Assembly: GCF_001571775.1 (NCBI RefSeq)
Contig: NZ_LRVM01000001.1
Span: 248,001 to 312,000 of the forward strand
Direction of reading: 5' to 3'
Length of the DNA: 64,000 bases
From: Anaerotignum neopropionicum
GTDB lineage: Bacteria; Bacillota; Clostridia; Lachnospirales; Anaerotignaceae
Part shown: piece by piece, positions 26,801-36,677 of the stretch
Numbering within the stretch: the first letter of the stretch is position 1
Layout of the letters: each line of letters starts with the position of its first letter
Position numbers and translations under genes: made by a program
The notes under the pieces: generated by a model
What the model was told of the DNA's origin: nothing
The model's database searches: none
The model's input: the letters and a program-made list of their open reading frames with translations, nothing else

Positions 26801-29800
26801 ATGAATCAACACAAACCATCCCGGCGGCTTTTGGCAATGGCTCTGTCCGTTGTCATGGTACTGGGAATGCTGCCTATAACGGCAGCAGCAGAAGACTTGC
26901 CCGCTGGAACAAGCGGCGAGATTACTGCATTCGAAAAATTAGTGGATGGGACAGTAATACAAACGGTAGCGCTTGGTACACCGTTTGAAGATTTGGATTT
27001 GCCTGAAACCTTGACGGCTACGGTACGCCTTGAAACGGACGCAAGCCAGCAGGCGCAGGATTCCGGTAATTCGGTACAGCAGGAGCAGGTCGCTACTGGA
27101 GCAGCCGTAACGCTTGCACAGGAAGAACCAGCTGACGAGGGCACACAGCAGGAGCAAGCTCCCGAAGAGGAAATATCCCCAGAACATGAGGACACTTCCG
27201 CATCTGATCAGGAAGCCGTAGACCTAGTACAGGAAGAATCCGATACTGGATATACGGAAATGACTGTCCAAGTGCCGGTCACATGGACGGCTTCGCCGGA
27301 CTATGACGGGAATGCGGCAGGGGTGTATGTCTATACTGCCGAAATTAGCGGCTTTACAGTTAGTAGCGAGTTACCTGTCATCACCATAACAGTGGGTCAG
27401 GCGACGGCTACGGGCACAATCACCGCTTTTGACGAGCTAAAAGATGAAATTCGCTGGCAGAACACCACAAAGGCGGAGCTTCCGTCGGAACTCACCGGTA
27501 CAGTGGAGGGGGAAAATGTCCAAATCTCAGTAACATGGGAAGCCGACCACGACTATGACTCTGATTCTCCAACAACTGGGCTGTATGTGTTCACCGCGAA
27601 ACCGGGCGAAGACTATACCCTTGCTGAAGATGTGGAATCGCCTCGCATCACCGTATACATTCCTGCTGTAAAGCGGATGATGAGGCTTATGGCGGGTAGC
27701 GGCACCTCCACGAGCCCACTGGAAATTACCACGGCGGCACAGCTTGCAGAAATTGCCGTACTGGTAAACGACGGCAGATTGGAAAGCTTTTTGCTGGGCG
27801 ACAGCACAGCCACAGTATCACTAAAACTCATGAACGACCTCGACCTTTCCGCTTACGGTGAAAACTTTAACAGCGGTAAAGGTTGGGTACCCATTGGGAC
27901 GTTAAATAATTCCTTCAAGGGAAGTTTTGATGGAAACGATAATGAAATTACAGGACTTTATATCAACCGCACAGAGGATTACACAGGTCTGTTCGGACGT
28001 ATAAACGGCGGTACAGTGCAAAACCTTGGGCTTGTAGAGGTAAGCATCACCGGTGGCAATAATGTCGGCAACGTGGCGGGCAGGGTTGACGGCAGTGTGA
28101 CAAACTGCAATGCTTCCGGTTCGGTTAGCGGTAACGAAAATGTCGGCGGCGTGGTAGGTACAATTGCAAGTGTCGGCAGTGTGACAAATTGCTATGCTAT
28201 GGGCGCGGTCAGCGGCACAAATGTTGTCGGTGGCGTAGCGGGAGATGTTTACGGCAGTGTGACAAACTGCTATGCCACAGGTGGGATCAGCGGTAACACT
28301 CATGTCGGCGGCGTAGCAGGCACGGTTGACGGCAGTGTGACAAACTGCTATGCCACAGGTTCGGTCAGCGGCACAACTGCTGTCGGTGGCGTGACGGGCA
28401 GGGTTGATGGCAGTGTGACAAGCTGCTATGCCACAGGTGGGGTTAGCGGCAACGGTACTGTCGGTGGCGTAGCGGGCTATGTTGACGGCAGCATGACAAA
28501 CTGCTATGCCACAGGTGTCGTCACAGGCATAGACGGTTATGTCGGTGGCGTGGCGGGGGCCATTACTGGTAATGTAACAAGCTGCGCTGCGCTGAATCCA
28601 AGTGTAATCGGGAACAGCGATGTTGGTCGTGTGGTGGGCTACATTGTCGATGAAGGTACGCTCTCCGACAATGCGGCATTTTCCGGCATGGCGGTTACGG
28701 TAAATGGTGCACCCCAAACCATCAGTGACGATGCGGCAGATAATAAAAGTGGTGCAGATATAAGTGCCACCGAAATCCAAGCGGACGGTAGCATCGGCAA
28801 CCGCTTCACCACTACCAACGACTGGACGGTTGAAAACGGCAAGCTGCCTATTCTCCAGAATGTGGGCGGTACGCAGAGTGCTGACCTGCCGCCCCACCTT
28901 GCGAACGATACTAGCGCACCCTATTTTCTTGGTGAGGGCACAGAAACAGTCCCCTATCAAATCAGCACGGCGGCACAGCTTGCAAAGCTGGCGGAGTTGG
29001 TAGATGCATACGACACAAATTACAATGACAAGTATTATAAGCTTACCGCTGACCTTGACCTTTCTGCCTATGGCGAAGGATGGAATAGCGGCAAAGGCTG
29101 GATACCCATTGGAACCACGGACTACAGAACCTTCAAGGGAACCTTTGACGGAGATAACCATAAAATTTCTGGGCTTTATATCAACCGAGGCACGGAGAAT
29201 TACATAGGTCTGTTTGGTTATATAAAAGGCGGTACGGTGCAAAACATTGGAATTGAGGAGGTCAGCCTTGTTGGCCAAGATTATGTGGGCGGCATGGCAG
29301 GAAAAATTGATACCGGCAGTGTGACAAACTGCCATGTCACCGGTGCGGTCAGCAATACAGGCGGCTATGTCGGCGGCGTGGCGGGCTATGTCGGCGGCGT
29401 GGAGGGCTCTGCTGATGGAAGTGTGAAAAACTGCTATGCCACCTGCACTGTCAGTGGCAGAATTGCCGGTGGTGTGGTGGCCGGTGCTAACATCAATGCT
29501 AGTGTGACAAGCTGCTATGCCACCGGTGCAGTGAGCGGCAGCGTGAGAGTCGGCGGCGTGGCAGGTATGGTTGCCGATGCCAGCGTGACAAACTGCTATG
29601 CCACAGGTGCTGTCACAGGCACAGGTGCTTATGTCGGCGGTGTGGTGGGATTGCTTGGCGGTAGCATGACAAACTGCTATGCCACCGGTGCGGTCAGTGG
29701 TGCAACTGTAGGCGGCTTGGTCGGCGTCATTGGCAGTGGTGGCGATAGCAGCAGTGTGACAAGCTGTGCAGCGTTGAACCCAGGCGTCAACGGCACAGGC

Positions 29801-32800
29801 TCTGTCATGCGTGTGCTGGGTCAAAATGCCGGTGAAGTCACACTTTCTAACACTGGGGCATTTTCCGGCATGACAGTTATGTTAAACGGTGCACCCCAAA
29901 CTATCAGTGACGGTGCGGCAGATAATATAAACGGTGAAGATATAAGCGCCGCCGAAATCCAAGCGGACGGTACCATCGGCAGCCGCTTTACCGACACCAG
30001 TATCTGGACGGTTGAAGATGGCAAGCTGCCTATCCTGAAAAATGTAGGCGGTACGCAGAACGCTGCCCTGCCACCCCATCTTGCAGGCGGCAGCAGCACT
30101 TACTTTCTTGGTGCTGGCACAGACAGTGACCCATACCAAATCAGCACGGCGGCACAGCTTGCAAAGCTGGCAGAGCTGGTAAATGCAGATGACACAAATT
30201 ACAATGACAAATATTATAAGCTCACTGCTGACCTTGACCTTTCTGCCTACGGGAAAAACTGGAACAGCGGTAAAGGCTGGATACCTATGGGAAGGGACGT
30301 TGCCAATTGCTTCAAGGGAAGCTTTGACGGAAACGGCAAGAAAATCACCGGGCTTTATATCAAACGCACGGCGAATTACACAGGTCTGTTCGGTTATATA
30401 AGAGACGGCACGGTGCAAAACCTTGGACTTGAGGAGGTCAGCATTGTCGGCATAGGTTCGGAGGTTGGCGGCGTGGCAGGCTATGTTTCTGGCAGTGTAA
30501 CTAATTGCTATGTAACCGGCGCGGTCAGCGGCACAGGTACGAATGTTGGCGGCGTGGTAGGCTATGTTTCTGGCAGTATAACAAATTGCTATGTAACCGG
30601 CTCGATCAGTGGCAAATACAATATCGGCGGCGTGGCGGGTCTGGTTTATGGCAGCGTAACAAACTGCTATGCAACGGGCACGGTCAGCGGCACAGATTAT
30701 GTCGGCGGTGTGGCAGGCCAACTCCAATGCAACAGCAGTGTGATAAATTGCTATGCCACAGGTGCGGTTAGCGGCTCAAATTATGTCGGCGGCGTGGCAG
30801 GCTATGTTGACGGCAGTGCGACAAGTTGTGCTGCATTGAATCCAAGCGTCAATGGTAGTAGTGATGTCGGCCGTGTGGTGGGCTACATTCCCTATGGTGA
30901 TCCACTTTCTGACAACGTGGCATTTTCTAGTATGACGGTTAAGGTAAATGGTGTACCCCAATCCATCAGCGACGGTGCGGCAGATAACATAAACGGCGAA
31001 GATATAAGCGCTGCCCAAATCAAAGCGGACGGTACCATTGACGGATGCTTTGCCGATACCAGTATCTGGACGGCAGTAAACGGCAAACTGCCCATCCTTC
31101 AAAATGTGGGTGGTACGCAATCTGGCGACGGCGGCCTATACCTGATCACGCGTGATATTGCGGGTGTCTTGGTAACACTCAATGAAAATACCTATACCTA
31201 CACTGGCAGTCCCATCCTCCCTACCTTGGAAGTTATCTTTGGTAAACAAGCGCTTGAGAAGGATGTGGATTATACCGTTTCAGCTACAAGCGTAGACGGC
31301 ACAGACACCAGTGCAGGCACAAATGCTGGAACCGTAACGCTGACCTTGACGGGCATCGGCAGCTTTACCGGTACAAAAACCGGTGTAACCTACAACATAG
31401 AAAAGCGGAATGATCGTTCGGCTCCGGCACTGAACTATACCGTGAGCGAAAGCGACTTTCCCAAAACCGTGACTATCACAGAGGTTGAGGGCGCGGAATA
31501 TCAATTTAACAACGGCGGATATTCTCAAACAAGAATCTTTACTTCAAACAGCGTTGAGGAGGTAATGCTGTCTATTCGCCTCAAAGAAACGGAAGCATAT
31601 AACGCATCCCCAGAGACTAGCGTAACCGTCAATACGGCAAACCAGGATCAGAGCGCGCCGTCTGCATTTACACTGACCTATGAAAGTGTAGATGATGCAA
31701 GCTACACCGTAACGATTCCTGCAACAGCAGGCGCGGAGTATAGCTTTAACGGCACAACTTGGAGCGGAGAAAACACCAAAACCGGCTGCCAGTCCGGCGA
31801 TAGCATCACAGGCTATAAGCGCATGGCGGCAAAGCCGGGCTATAATGCCAGCTCCAACATAATCGACAGCGTGACTCTGCCTTTGTTTCAGGTGAAAACG
31901 CCCGCGGCTTCGCCAAACGGCGGCACATTTAAAGGAAGTCAAAGCGTGATACTCTCTTGCCAGACGGCTGGTGTGCAGATTTACTACACCACAGATGGCA
32001 GCACGCCAACAACGACCAGTACCCTGTACAGCGCACCCTTTCCGTTGACGTCTACCACGACCGTCAAGGCGATTGCGGTAAAAACGGGCATGATAGACAG
32101 CGGCGTGTTATCCGTGACGTTTACCAAGCAATCCGGCGGCAGCAATGGCGGAGGTTCCTCCTCGGGCGGAAGTTCAACATCAACCACAACACCGGAAAAG
32201 AAGCCAAATCAGCCGGTAACAGCAACAGCAGGGGCCAATGGCACTGCAAGTGCATCTATTCCGGATAAAACAGTAACCGACGCGATTGCGAAAGCGCAAG
32301 CTGACGCAAAAGCACAGGGGAAAACTGCAAATGAATTTTCTGTGGAGCTGAACATAATTATGCCAAAGGGAGCATCTTCCCTGACGGCAGTTCTCACACG
32401 CAGTTCTCTGGATAGCCTTGTGAGTGCAGGGGTAAGCAGCCTTGAAATCAACGGCTCCCTTGTAAAGGTAAGCTTTGACAAAACGGCATTGATGGAAATC
32501 CAGAAGCAGAGCAGTGGTAACGTAAATATTGCCATTGCTCCGAAGACAAACCTTTCAGATGCGGCAAAAATATTAATTGGCACAAGACCGGTATATGACA
32601 TCACTGTGGGTTATGGAAGCGGTAAGAGCGTAGCAAACTTTGGCGGTGGCGTTGCAACGGTATCTATCCCGTATACGCTGGGCAAGAATGAAGTAGTTGA
32701 CGGTCTGTATGCCGTGTATGTAGACGAAAAGGGCAACGCCACTCCCATTGCAGGCTCTGCTTACGATGCAAACAGCGGCAGTGTTATTTTCACCACAACT

Positions 32801-33415
32801 CACTTTTCACAGTACGGCATCGGTTATACCGCGCCAACAGAAAATTTTACGGATATTTCCTCCCATTGGGGCAAGGAAAGCATTGAATATGTGGTAGGCA
32901 GAGGCCTTGTTTCGGGCATGACGGAAACTACCTTTGCGCCTGATTCTCCTATGACGCGGGGCATGTTGGTAACAGCGTTTGGCAAATTGGCAGGAGCGGA
33001 TGCGAAGGCTTACACCACAAATAGATTTACAGATGTCAATGAGGAGAGCGCATATCGTCCATATGTTGAATGGGCGTACAGCAAAGGTATTATTCGGGGC
33101 ATCGGTGACAACCAGTTTGCGCCTGATAGAGCGATCACCCGTGAGGAAATTGCGGTGATCTTTGCAAACTATGGGAAAGCAACAGGATATACATTCCCTG
33201 TTACTGGTGAAGCTACAACTTATGCAGACGCTTCCAGCATTGGCAGTGCTTATAAAGACGCTGTAAAGGCCATGCAGCAGGCTGGCATTATGATGGGCGG
33301 CGGTGACAATAAGTTTAATCCCAAAGGAAATGCCACTCGTGCGGAGGTTTCCTCCATGCTCAGCCGTTACATTAAACTTACCATTAACGCTGACACAGCG
33401 CAGGGCGCTGAATGA
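26801..33415 (+). CDS. Giant GLUG-repeat surface protein with three SLH domains
   Basis: A 2204-residue exported protein. Residues 1-31 are a signal peptide ending in TAAAED. Two Ig-like domains follow (about 35-190 and 195-290). Then come three large homologous modules (about 305-700, 701-1095, 1096-1440), each opening with ITTAAQLAEIAVLV-type and DLDLSAYGE sequence, then many GLUG repeats such as VGGVAGYVDGSVTNCYATG, and closing with NGKLPILQNVGGTQ. After more Ig-like sequence there is a chitobiase C-terminal-type domain near 1700-1775 (IYYTTDGSTPTTTSTLYSAP), a Ser/Gly/Thr linker, a domain ending THFSQYGIGY and three SLH domains at about 2015-2190 that would bind the secondary cell-wall polymer. 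The reading frame stops 5-12 codons after the last SLH domain because of a frameshift; the cell-wall-binding repeats continue in another frame at 33405. GC content and codon use are richer than those of the neighbours, which suggests horizontal origin. GAGGAGG precedes the ATG. Role unknown; adhesion or matrix contact is plausible. Confidence 0.9.
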   Translation: MNQHKPSRRLLAMALSVVMVLGMLPITAAAEDLPAGTSGEITAFEKLVDGTVIQTVALGTPFEDLDLPETLTATVRLETDASQQAQDSGNSVQQEQVATGAAVTLAQEEPADEGTQQEQAPEEEISPEHEDTSASDQEAVDLVQEESDTGYTEMTVQVPVTWTASPDYDGNAAGVYVYTAEISGFTVSSELPVITITVGQATATGTITAFDELKDEIRWQNTTKAELPSELTGTVEGENVQISVTWEADHDYDSDSPTTGLYVFTAKPGEDYTLAEDVESPRITVYIPAVKRMMRLMAGSGTSTSPLEITTAAQLAEIAVLVNDGRLESFLLGDSTATVSLKLMNDLDLSAYGENFNSGKGWVPIGTLNNSFKGSFDGNDNEITGLYINRTEDYTGLFGRINGGTVQNLGLVEVSITGGNNVGNVAGRVDGSVTNCNASGSVSGNENVGGVVGTIASVGSVTNCYAMGAVSGTNVVGGVAGDVYGSVTNCYATGGISGNTHVGGVAGTVDGSVTNCYATGSVSGTTAVGGVTGRVDGSVTSCYATGGVSGNGTVGGVAGYVDGSMTNCYATGVVTGIDGYVGGVAGAITGNVTSCAALNPSVIGNSDVGRVVGYIVDEGTLSDNAAFSGMAVTVNGAPQTISDDAADNKSGADISATEIQADGSIGNRFTTTNDWTVENGKLPILQNVGGTQSADLPPHLANDTSAPYFLGEGTETVPYQISTAAQLAKLAELVDAYDTNYNDKYYKLTADLDLSAYGEGWNSGKGWIPIGTTDYRTFKGTFDGDNHKISGLYINRGTENYIGLFGYIKGGTVQNIGIEEVSLVGQDYVGGMAGKIDTGSVTNCHVTGAVSNTGGYVGGVAGYVGGVEGSADGSVKNCYATCTVSGRIAGGVVAGANINASVTSCYATGAVSGSVRVGGVAGMVADASVTNCYATGAVTGTGAYVGGVVGLLGGSMTNCYATGAVSGATVGGLVGVIGSGGDSSSVTSCAALNPGVNGTGSVMRVLGQNAGEVTLSNTGAFSGMTVMLNGAPQTISDGAADNINGEDISAAEIQADGTIGSRFTDTSIWTVEDGKLPILKNVGGTQNAALPPHLAGGSSTYFLGAGTDSDPYQISTAAQLAKLAELVNADDTNYNDKYYKLTADLDLSAYGKNWNSGKGWIPMGRDVANCFKGSFDGNGKKITGLYIKRTANYTGLFGYIRDGTVQNLGLEEVSIVGIGSEVGGVAGYVSGSVTNCYVTGAVSGTGTNVGGVVGYVSGSITNCYVTGSISGKYNIGGVAGLVYGSVTNCYATGTVSGTDYVGGVAGQLQCNSSVINCYATGAVSGSNYVGGVAGYVDGSATSCAALNPSVNGSSDVGRVVGYIPYGDPLSDNVAFSSMTVKVNGVPQSISDGAADNINGEDISAAQIKADGTIDGCFADTSIWTAVNGKLPILQNVGGTQSGDGGLYLITRDIAGVLVTLNENTYTYTGSPILPTLEVIFGKQALEKDVDYTVSATSVDGTDTSAGTNAGTVTLTLTGIGSFTGTKTGVTYNIEKRNDRSAPALNYTVSESDFPKTVTITEVEGAEYQFNNGGYSQTRIFTSNSVEEVMLSIRLKETEAYNASPETSVTVNTANQDQSAPSAFTLTYESVDDASYTVTIPATAGAEYSFNGTTWSGENTKTGCQSGDSITGYKRMAAKPGYNASSNIIDSVTLPLFQVKTPAASPNGGTFKGSQSVILSCQTAGVQIYYTTDGSTPTTTSTLYSAPFPLTSTTTVKAIAVKTGMIDSGVLSVTFTKQSGGSNGGGSSSGGSSTSTTTPEKKPNQPVTATAGANGTASASIPDKTVTDAIAKAQADAKAQGKTANEFSVELNIIMPKGASSLTAVLTRSSLDSLVSAGVSSLEINGSLVKVSFDKTALMEIQKQSSGNVNIAIAPKTNLSDAAKILIGTRPVYDITVGYGSGKSVANFGGGVATVSIPYTLGKNEVVDGLYAVYVDEKGNATPIAGSAYDANSGSVIFTTTHFSQYGIGYTAPTENFTDISSHWGKESIEYVVGRGLVSGMTETTFAPDSPMTRGMLVTAFGKLAGADAKAYTTNRFTDVNEESAYRPYVEWAYSKGIIRGIGDNQFAPDRAITREEIAVIFANYGKATGYTFPVTGEATTYADASSIGSAYKDAVKAMQQAGIMMGGGDNKFNPKGNATRAEVSSMLSRYIKLTINADTAQGAE

Positions 33416-33767
33416 CACCGGACAGTATCTGTACTATAAGGACGGCAAGGCCCTCACCGGTACACAGACCATCGACGGTGTGAAGTATTTCTTCAATACC
33501 GATGGTACGCTGAAAACCGGATGGGTCAAGGACGGCGATAACTGGCGTTTTTATTCCGGTAAGACAATGTTAGTCGGCTTTTGGGATCTTGGTGCAAACG
33601 GAAACAACAAGACCTATTACTTTATGAAAGACGGTCTGATGGTATCCGGTAAGTGGCTTGAGATTGACGGCAAATGGTATTACTTTTACACCGATGGTTC
33701 TCTTGCTAGAAGCACAAAAATCGACGGCTATGAAGTGGATGAAAAAGGTGTAAGAAAAACAAAGTAA
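33405..33767 (+). pseudogene. Frameshifted 3' part of the surface protein gene: cell-wall-binding repeats
   Basis: In the +1 frame relative to the surface protein, the sequence continues ALNDTGQYLYYKDGKALTGT, then TIDGVKYFFNTDGTLKTGWV, GKWLEIDGKWYYFYTDGSLA and ends DEKGVRKTK. These are about five choline-binding-type cell-wall repeats. The scar at 37226-37452 keeps this join in frame as VQGWSQNDAGQYLY, so the parent protein clearly had QGW-xLND-GQYLY. A 5-base loss (one TGGGC unit of GGGCTGGGC) at about 33403-33407 restores the frame exactly. Whether the upstream product is still anchored by its SLH domains alone is open. Confidence 0.85.
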
Positions 33768-33833
33768 CCGACATTCCAAACTTCCATGCTTTTCGGGTAT
33801 GGAAATAAAGATAGAACGATAATCAACAAATAC

Positions 33834-33877
33834 AAAAAAACAGCATTTTGCTTTTATGGGAAAAGTGCTGTTTTTTT
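33834..33877 (+). terminator. Terminator after the surface protein gene
   Basis: AAACAGCATTTT at 33838-33849 pairs with AAAAGTGCTGTTT at 33861-33873 (one bulged base), followed by T7. Confidence 0.85.
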
Positions 33878-34095
33878 GTATTTAACAAAGTTGCTGTTCA
33901 TATGATTTATTTCACCTTTTCCTATTCCGGTACTCCCTCCTACCGTATCCCAGAAGAGCTTGCAATTTACAATAGAAAAATTTTGATTAAAGATGTATAA
34001 TATAGTAATTGTAGTACACAAAGCATGAGGGAAATAACTATTTAGTTATACATGTTTAAATAAAGGAAATACTTTAAGAGAAAGGGGGATGTTGA

Positions 34096-36600
34096 TTGAA
34101 GGAAAGCAAAATACTGAGGCGTCAAAGGGTGGAAGAGGATTTGGACAATCTGACCAATTACCCACTCACCATCGTCTCAGCCACTATGGGATATGGGAAA
34201 ACCACTTCTGTGCGCACATATTTGACTGCACGAGATTTACGGACCATATGGATTCCCTTGCTTGGTTGTGATGGTGACGAAATGATATTCTGGAATAAGC
34301 TGTCAATGTCTGTTGGCAGACTCTATCCGGAATTCGGCAAGCATCTTGAACGTCTGGGTTTTCCGATAGATGTAAGACAAACTGTAGCAATTATAGATTT
34401 GTTTTGGAACTTAAAAAATGAAGCACCACTTGTACTCGTCATTGATGATTATCATCTAATCAATCAGAGTACACAGCTTGGCACATTAATTGAGCTGCTG
34501 GCAGAAGAAGAAATTCCTAATTTACATATTTTACTGCTTACGCGTACCCGACCGAAATTCAATCACATGAATTTAATATCAAAAGGGCTATGCTACTATT
34601 TGGATACAGATTCGTTATCCTTTACTATGCAGGAAATAAAGGAATATTTAGATTTAATGGGCTTTTGTGCACTTCCTCAAGATATTGAAAAAATATACAG
34701 CTATACCGAAGGCTGGATTTCCGCTGTTTATTTGCTTATGTTGGGAATAAAAAAAGGGTTGCCTTTGACAGAGGTTTCGAATATTACTCAGCTTGTAAGC
34801 GACAACCTTTTTTCAACTTTTGATGATTCAGTCAAGGAAGTTCTTCTGAAGCTATCTATTTTGGATACATTTACCCTTCCCCAGGCAGTGCAAATTTTAA
34901 AAAATCCAAAAATCCCCCCAATTATTGAACGACTTTTAGCACAGAATGCTTTTGTGGAATATGATGGGAAAACAGGAGTTTATAAACTGCATAATGTTCT
35001 TCTGGATTTTCTCAGAGATAAGGTTATCAAAGATAATATCGATATGCGTATGGTATATCATTGTGCAGGAAAGTGGTTTTTTGAGCAGGGTGAAACCATT
35101 TCTGCTTTTGATTATTATTACCGTGCAGAACAGCTTGAGGAGCTTCTTAATCGTATTAACAAAATTAAAAATATAGGAAGCTGGTTTATTGGGGTTCATT
35201 TGCTGAAAAAGATTTATCAGGAATTGCCAAGCGGGTGGTATGTTAAGTATCCTTTTCCGATGCTACACTTTGCCCGCAGCTTTGTTCTCAGCGGTGAAAA
35301 AACGCAAGCTGAGGAAAGTGTAAAGATAATTACTGTCCTAGAGAACCATTATAGCCACACAGAAAAAATCTCGGAGAAATTGCGCAATCGGATACTTGGT
35401 GAAATTAATATTGTTAAGATATTTCTTGTGGTCAACGACGCAGATAAAATGGTCAAACTTTCACAAATAGCTGAAAAGCTACTGGGTGCGGGGGAAGTGT
35501 CCACTGTTGTTTTGAGAAACGATATATTCACCTTTGGAATACCCCACTTCCTTTATAGCTATTATCGTGAAGCAGGAAAGCTGAAAGAAACCGTTGATTA
35601 TGTTCAAGCAGGATTTCCGCCTAAGGTATTTGACGGCTGTGGTACAGGGTGTGAATTTGTGGCACAGGCGGAATATGCTTTAGAAATAGGTGATTTCCAA
35701 AACGCAGAAATGTTTGCCAAAAAGGCAACTTATAAAGCAAAAACAATGGGACAAACAAGCATCATTTTATGTGCATATTTTACCATAATGAGGCTATGCT
35801 TACTTCAGGGGAATTTTTCCGACGCAAAAGAGCAGGTTGCTATCATGCGAAAATTTCTTTTGGATTTAGAAGAAAAAATTAATCTTCAAGATACCATTAT
35901 TTATAATGCAACCATTGATATGTGTGAAGGATATTTATATGGCTACTTGAATTTTCCTGATTTGATACCCGAATGGTTGCGCAGTGGGGATATCGGTTCC
36001 AGAACTTTAATGCTGCGTGGCATGGGCTATCCTTATATTATTTATGGAAAAGCAATCATGTTAACAAAAAATTGGATAGAGCTTGAAATTCTCTCTGAGA
36101 GTTTTGATGCAGGCTTTTCCGTCTTTCATAATCAGCTCAGTTTGTTATACAATTCAATTTATTCCGCAACGGCAAAATATAACCTTTATGGTATGGAGGC
36201 AGGCATAAACGCAATTCTTCCTGCACTTTTTGAGGCTCAATCGGACGGAATCATGATACCATTTGCTGAAAACGCTGAATCTGTTTTGCCCATCCTCAAT
36301 GAACTGAAGAAAAGTGAAAAGCTTGACCAGTGCTATTTAGAGGGATTGATACGGCTCTGCGAGCGATGCAATGAGAACTTGAAGTCGTCACAGGGTTGCA
36401 TGGTTGAATTGACTAATCGAGAAATAGAGGTGCTGTATTTACTGGCGCAGGGGCTGACACAGCGGGAAATGGCGCAACGACTCTATCTTTCAGTTTCGAG
36501 TATTAAAAAGCATCTGGAGAATATCTATGGAAAACTTAATGTCAACAATAAAATTAGGGCGGTACAAAAAGCACAGGAACTTAATATCCTAAAGAATTAG
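34096..36600 (+). CDS. MalT-like LuxR-family ATP-dependent regulator
   Basis: An 834-residue STAND-type regulator. The N-terminal NTPase has Walker A ATMGYGKTT near residue 34 and Walker B PLVLVIDDYHLI near residue 113; a sensor region LLLTRTRPKF follows. The middle (about 340-760) is all-helical, TPR-like, and would bind an inducer. The C-terminus is a LuxR helix-turn-helix: LTNREIEVLYLLAQGLTQRE and LSVSSIKKHLENIYGKLNVN. The start is TTG at 34096 behind GGGGG; an ATG at 34089 is in a different frame. Its 3' end was duplicated to 26491, upstream of the surface protein, which makes that protein its likely regulatory target (inference). The DUF2442-like gene follows after a terminator. Confidence 0.9.
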   Translation: MKESKILRRQRVEEDLDNLTNYPLTIVSATMGYGKTTSVRTYLTARDLRTIWIPLLGCDGDEMIFWNKLSMSVGRLYPEFGKHLERLGFPIDVRQTVAIIDLFWNLKNEAPLVLVIDDYHLINQSTQLGTLIELLAEEEIPNLHILLLTRTRPKFNHMNLISKGLCYYLDTDSLSFTMQEIKEYLDLMGFCALPQDIEKIYSYTEGWISAVYLLMLGIKKGLPLTEVSNITQLVSDNLFSTFDDSVKEVLLKLSILDTFTLPQAVQILKNPKIPPIIERLLAQNAFVEYDGKTGVYKLHNVLLDFLRDKVIKDNIDMRMVYHCAGKWFFEQGETISAFDYYYRAEQLEELLNRINKIKNIGSWFIGVHLLKKIYQELPSGWYVKYPFPMLHFARSFVLSGEKTQAEESVKIITVLENHYSHTEKISEKLRNRILGEINIVKIFLVVNDADKMVKLSQIAEKLLGAGEVSTVVLRNDIFTFGIPHFLYSYYREAGKLKETVDYVQAGFPPKVFDGCGTGCEFVAQAEYALEIGDFQNAEMFAKKATYKAKTMGQTSIILCAYFTIMRLCLLQGNFSDAKEQVAIMRKFLLDLEEKINLQDTIIYNATIDMCEGYLYGYLNFPDLIPEWLRSGDIGSRTLMLRGMGYPYIIYGKAIMLTKNWIELEILSESFDAGFSVFHNQLSLLYNSIYSATAKYNLYGMEAGINAILPALFEAQSDGIMIPFAENAESVLPILNELKKSEKLDQCYLEGLIRLCERCNENLKSSQGCMVELTNREIEVLYLLAQGLTQREMAQRLYLSVSSIKKHLENIYGKLNVNNKIRAVQKAQELNILKN

Positions 36601-36628
36601 CCGTTTGGCTAATATCATTTTCAGAATC

Positions 36629-36662
36629 AATTCTCTATACTTAGGTATAGGGAATTTTTTTG
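36629..36662 (+). terminator. Terminator or attenuator between the LuxR-type and DUF2442-like genes
   Basis: AATTCTCTATAC at 36629-36640 pairs with GTATAGGGAATT (one T-G pair) around TTAG and is followed by a T run. It ends only a few bases before the ribosome site of the next gene, so it may be an attenuator for it. A smaller perfect stem ATTAGCCgtttGGCTAAT lies at 36596-36613. Both are duplicated at 26513-26577. Confidence 0.75.
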
Positions 36663-36677
36663 AAAGGAGAGTTATTT

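Noticed and set aside
27902-29824. 640-codon open frame on the minus strand
   Set aside because: It lies wholly within the GLUG repeats of the surface-protein gene and its translation is a Cys/His/Thr/Ala pattern made by the complementary codons; no ribosome site and no family.
27990-30830. Tandem repeats as a CRISPR array
   Set aside because: The repeats are in frame, vary by codon and encode GLUG motifs; spacing is not regular and no cas gene is present.
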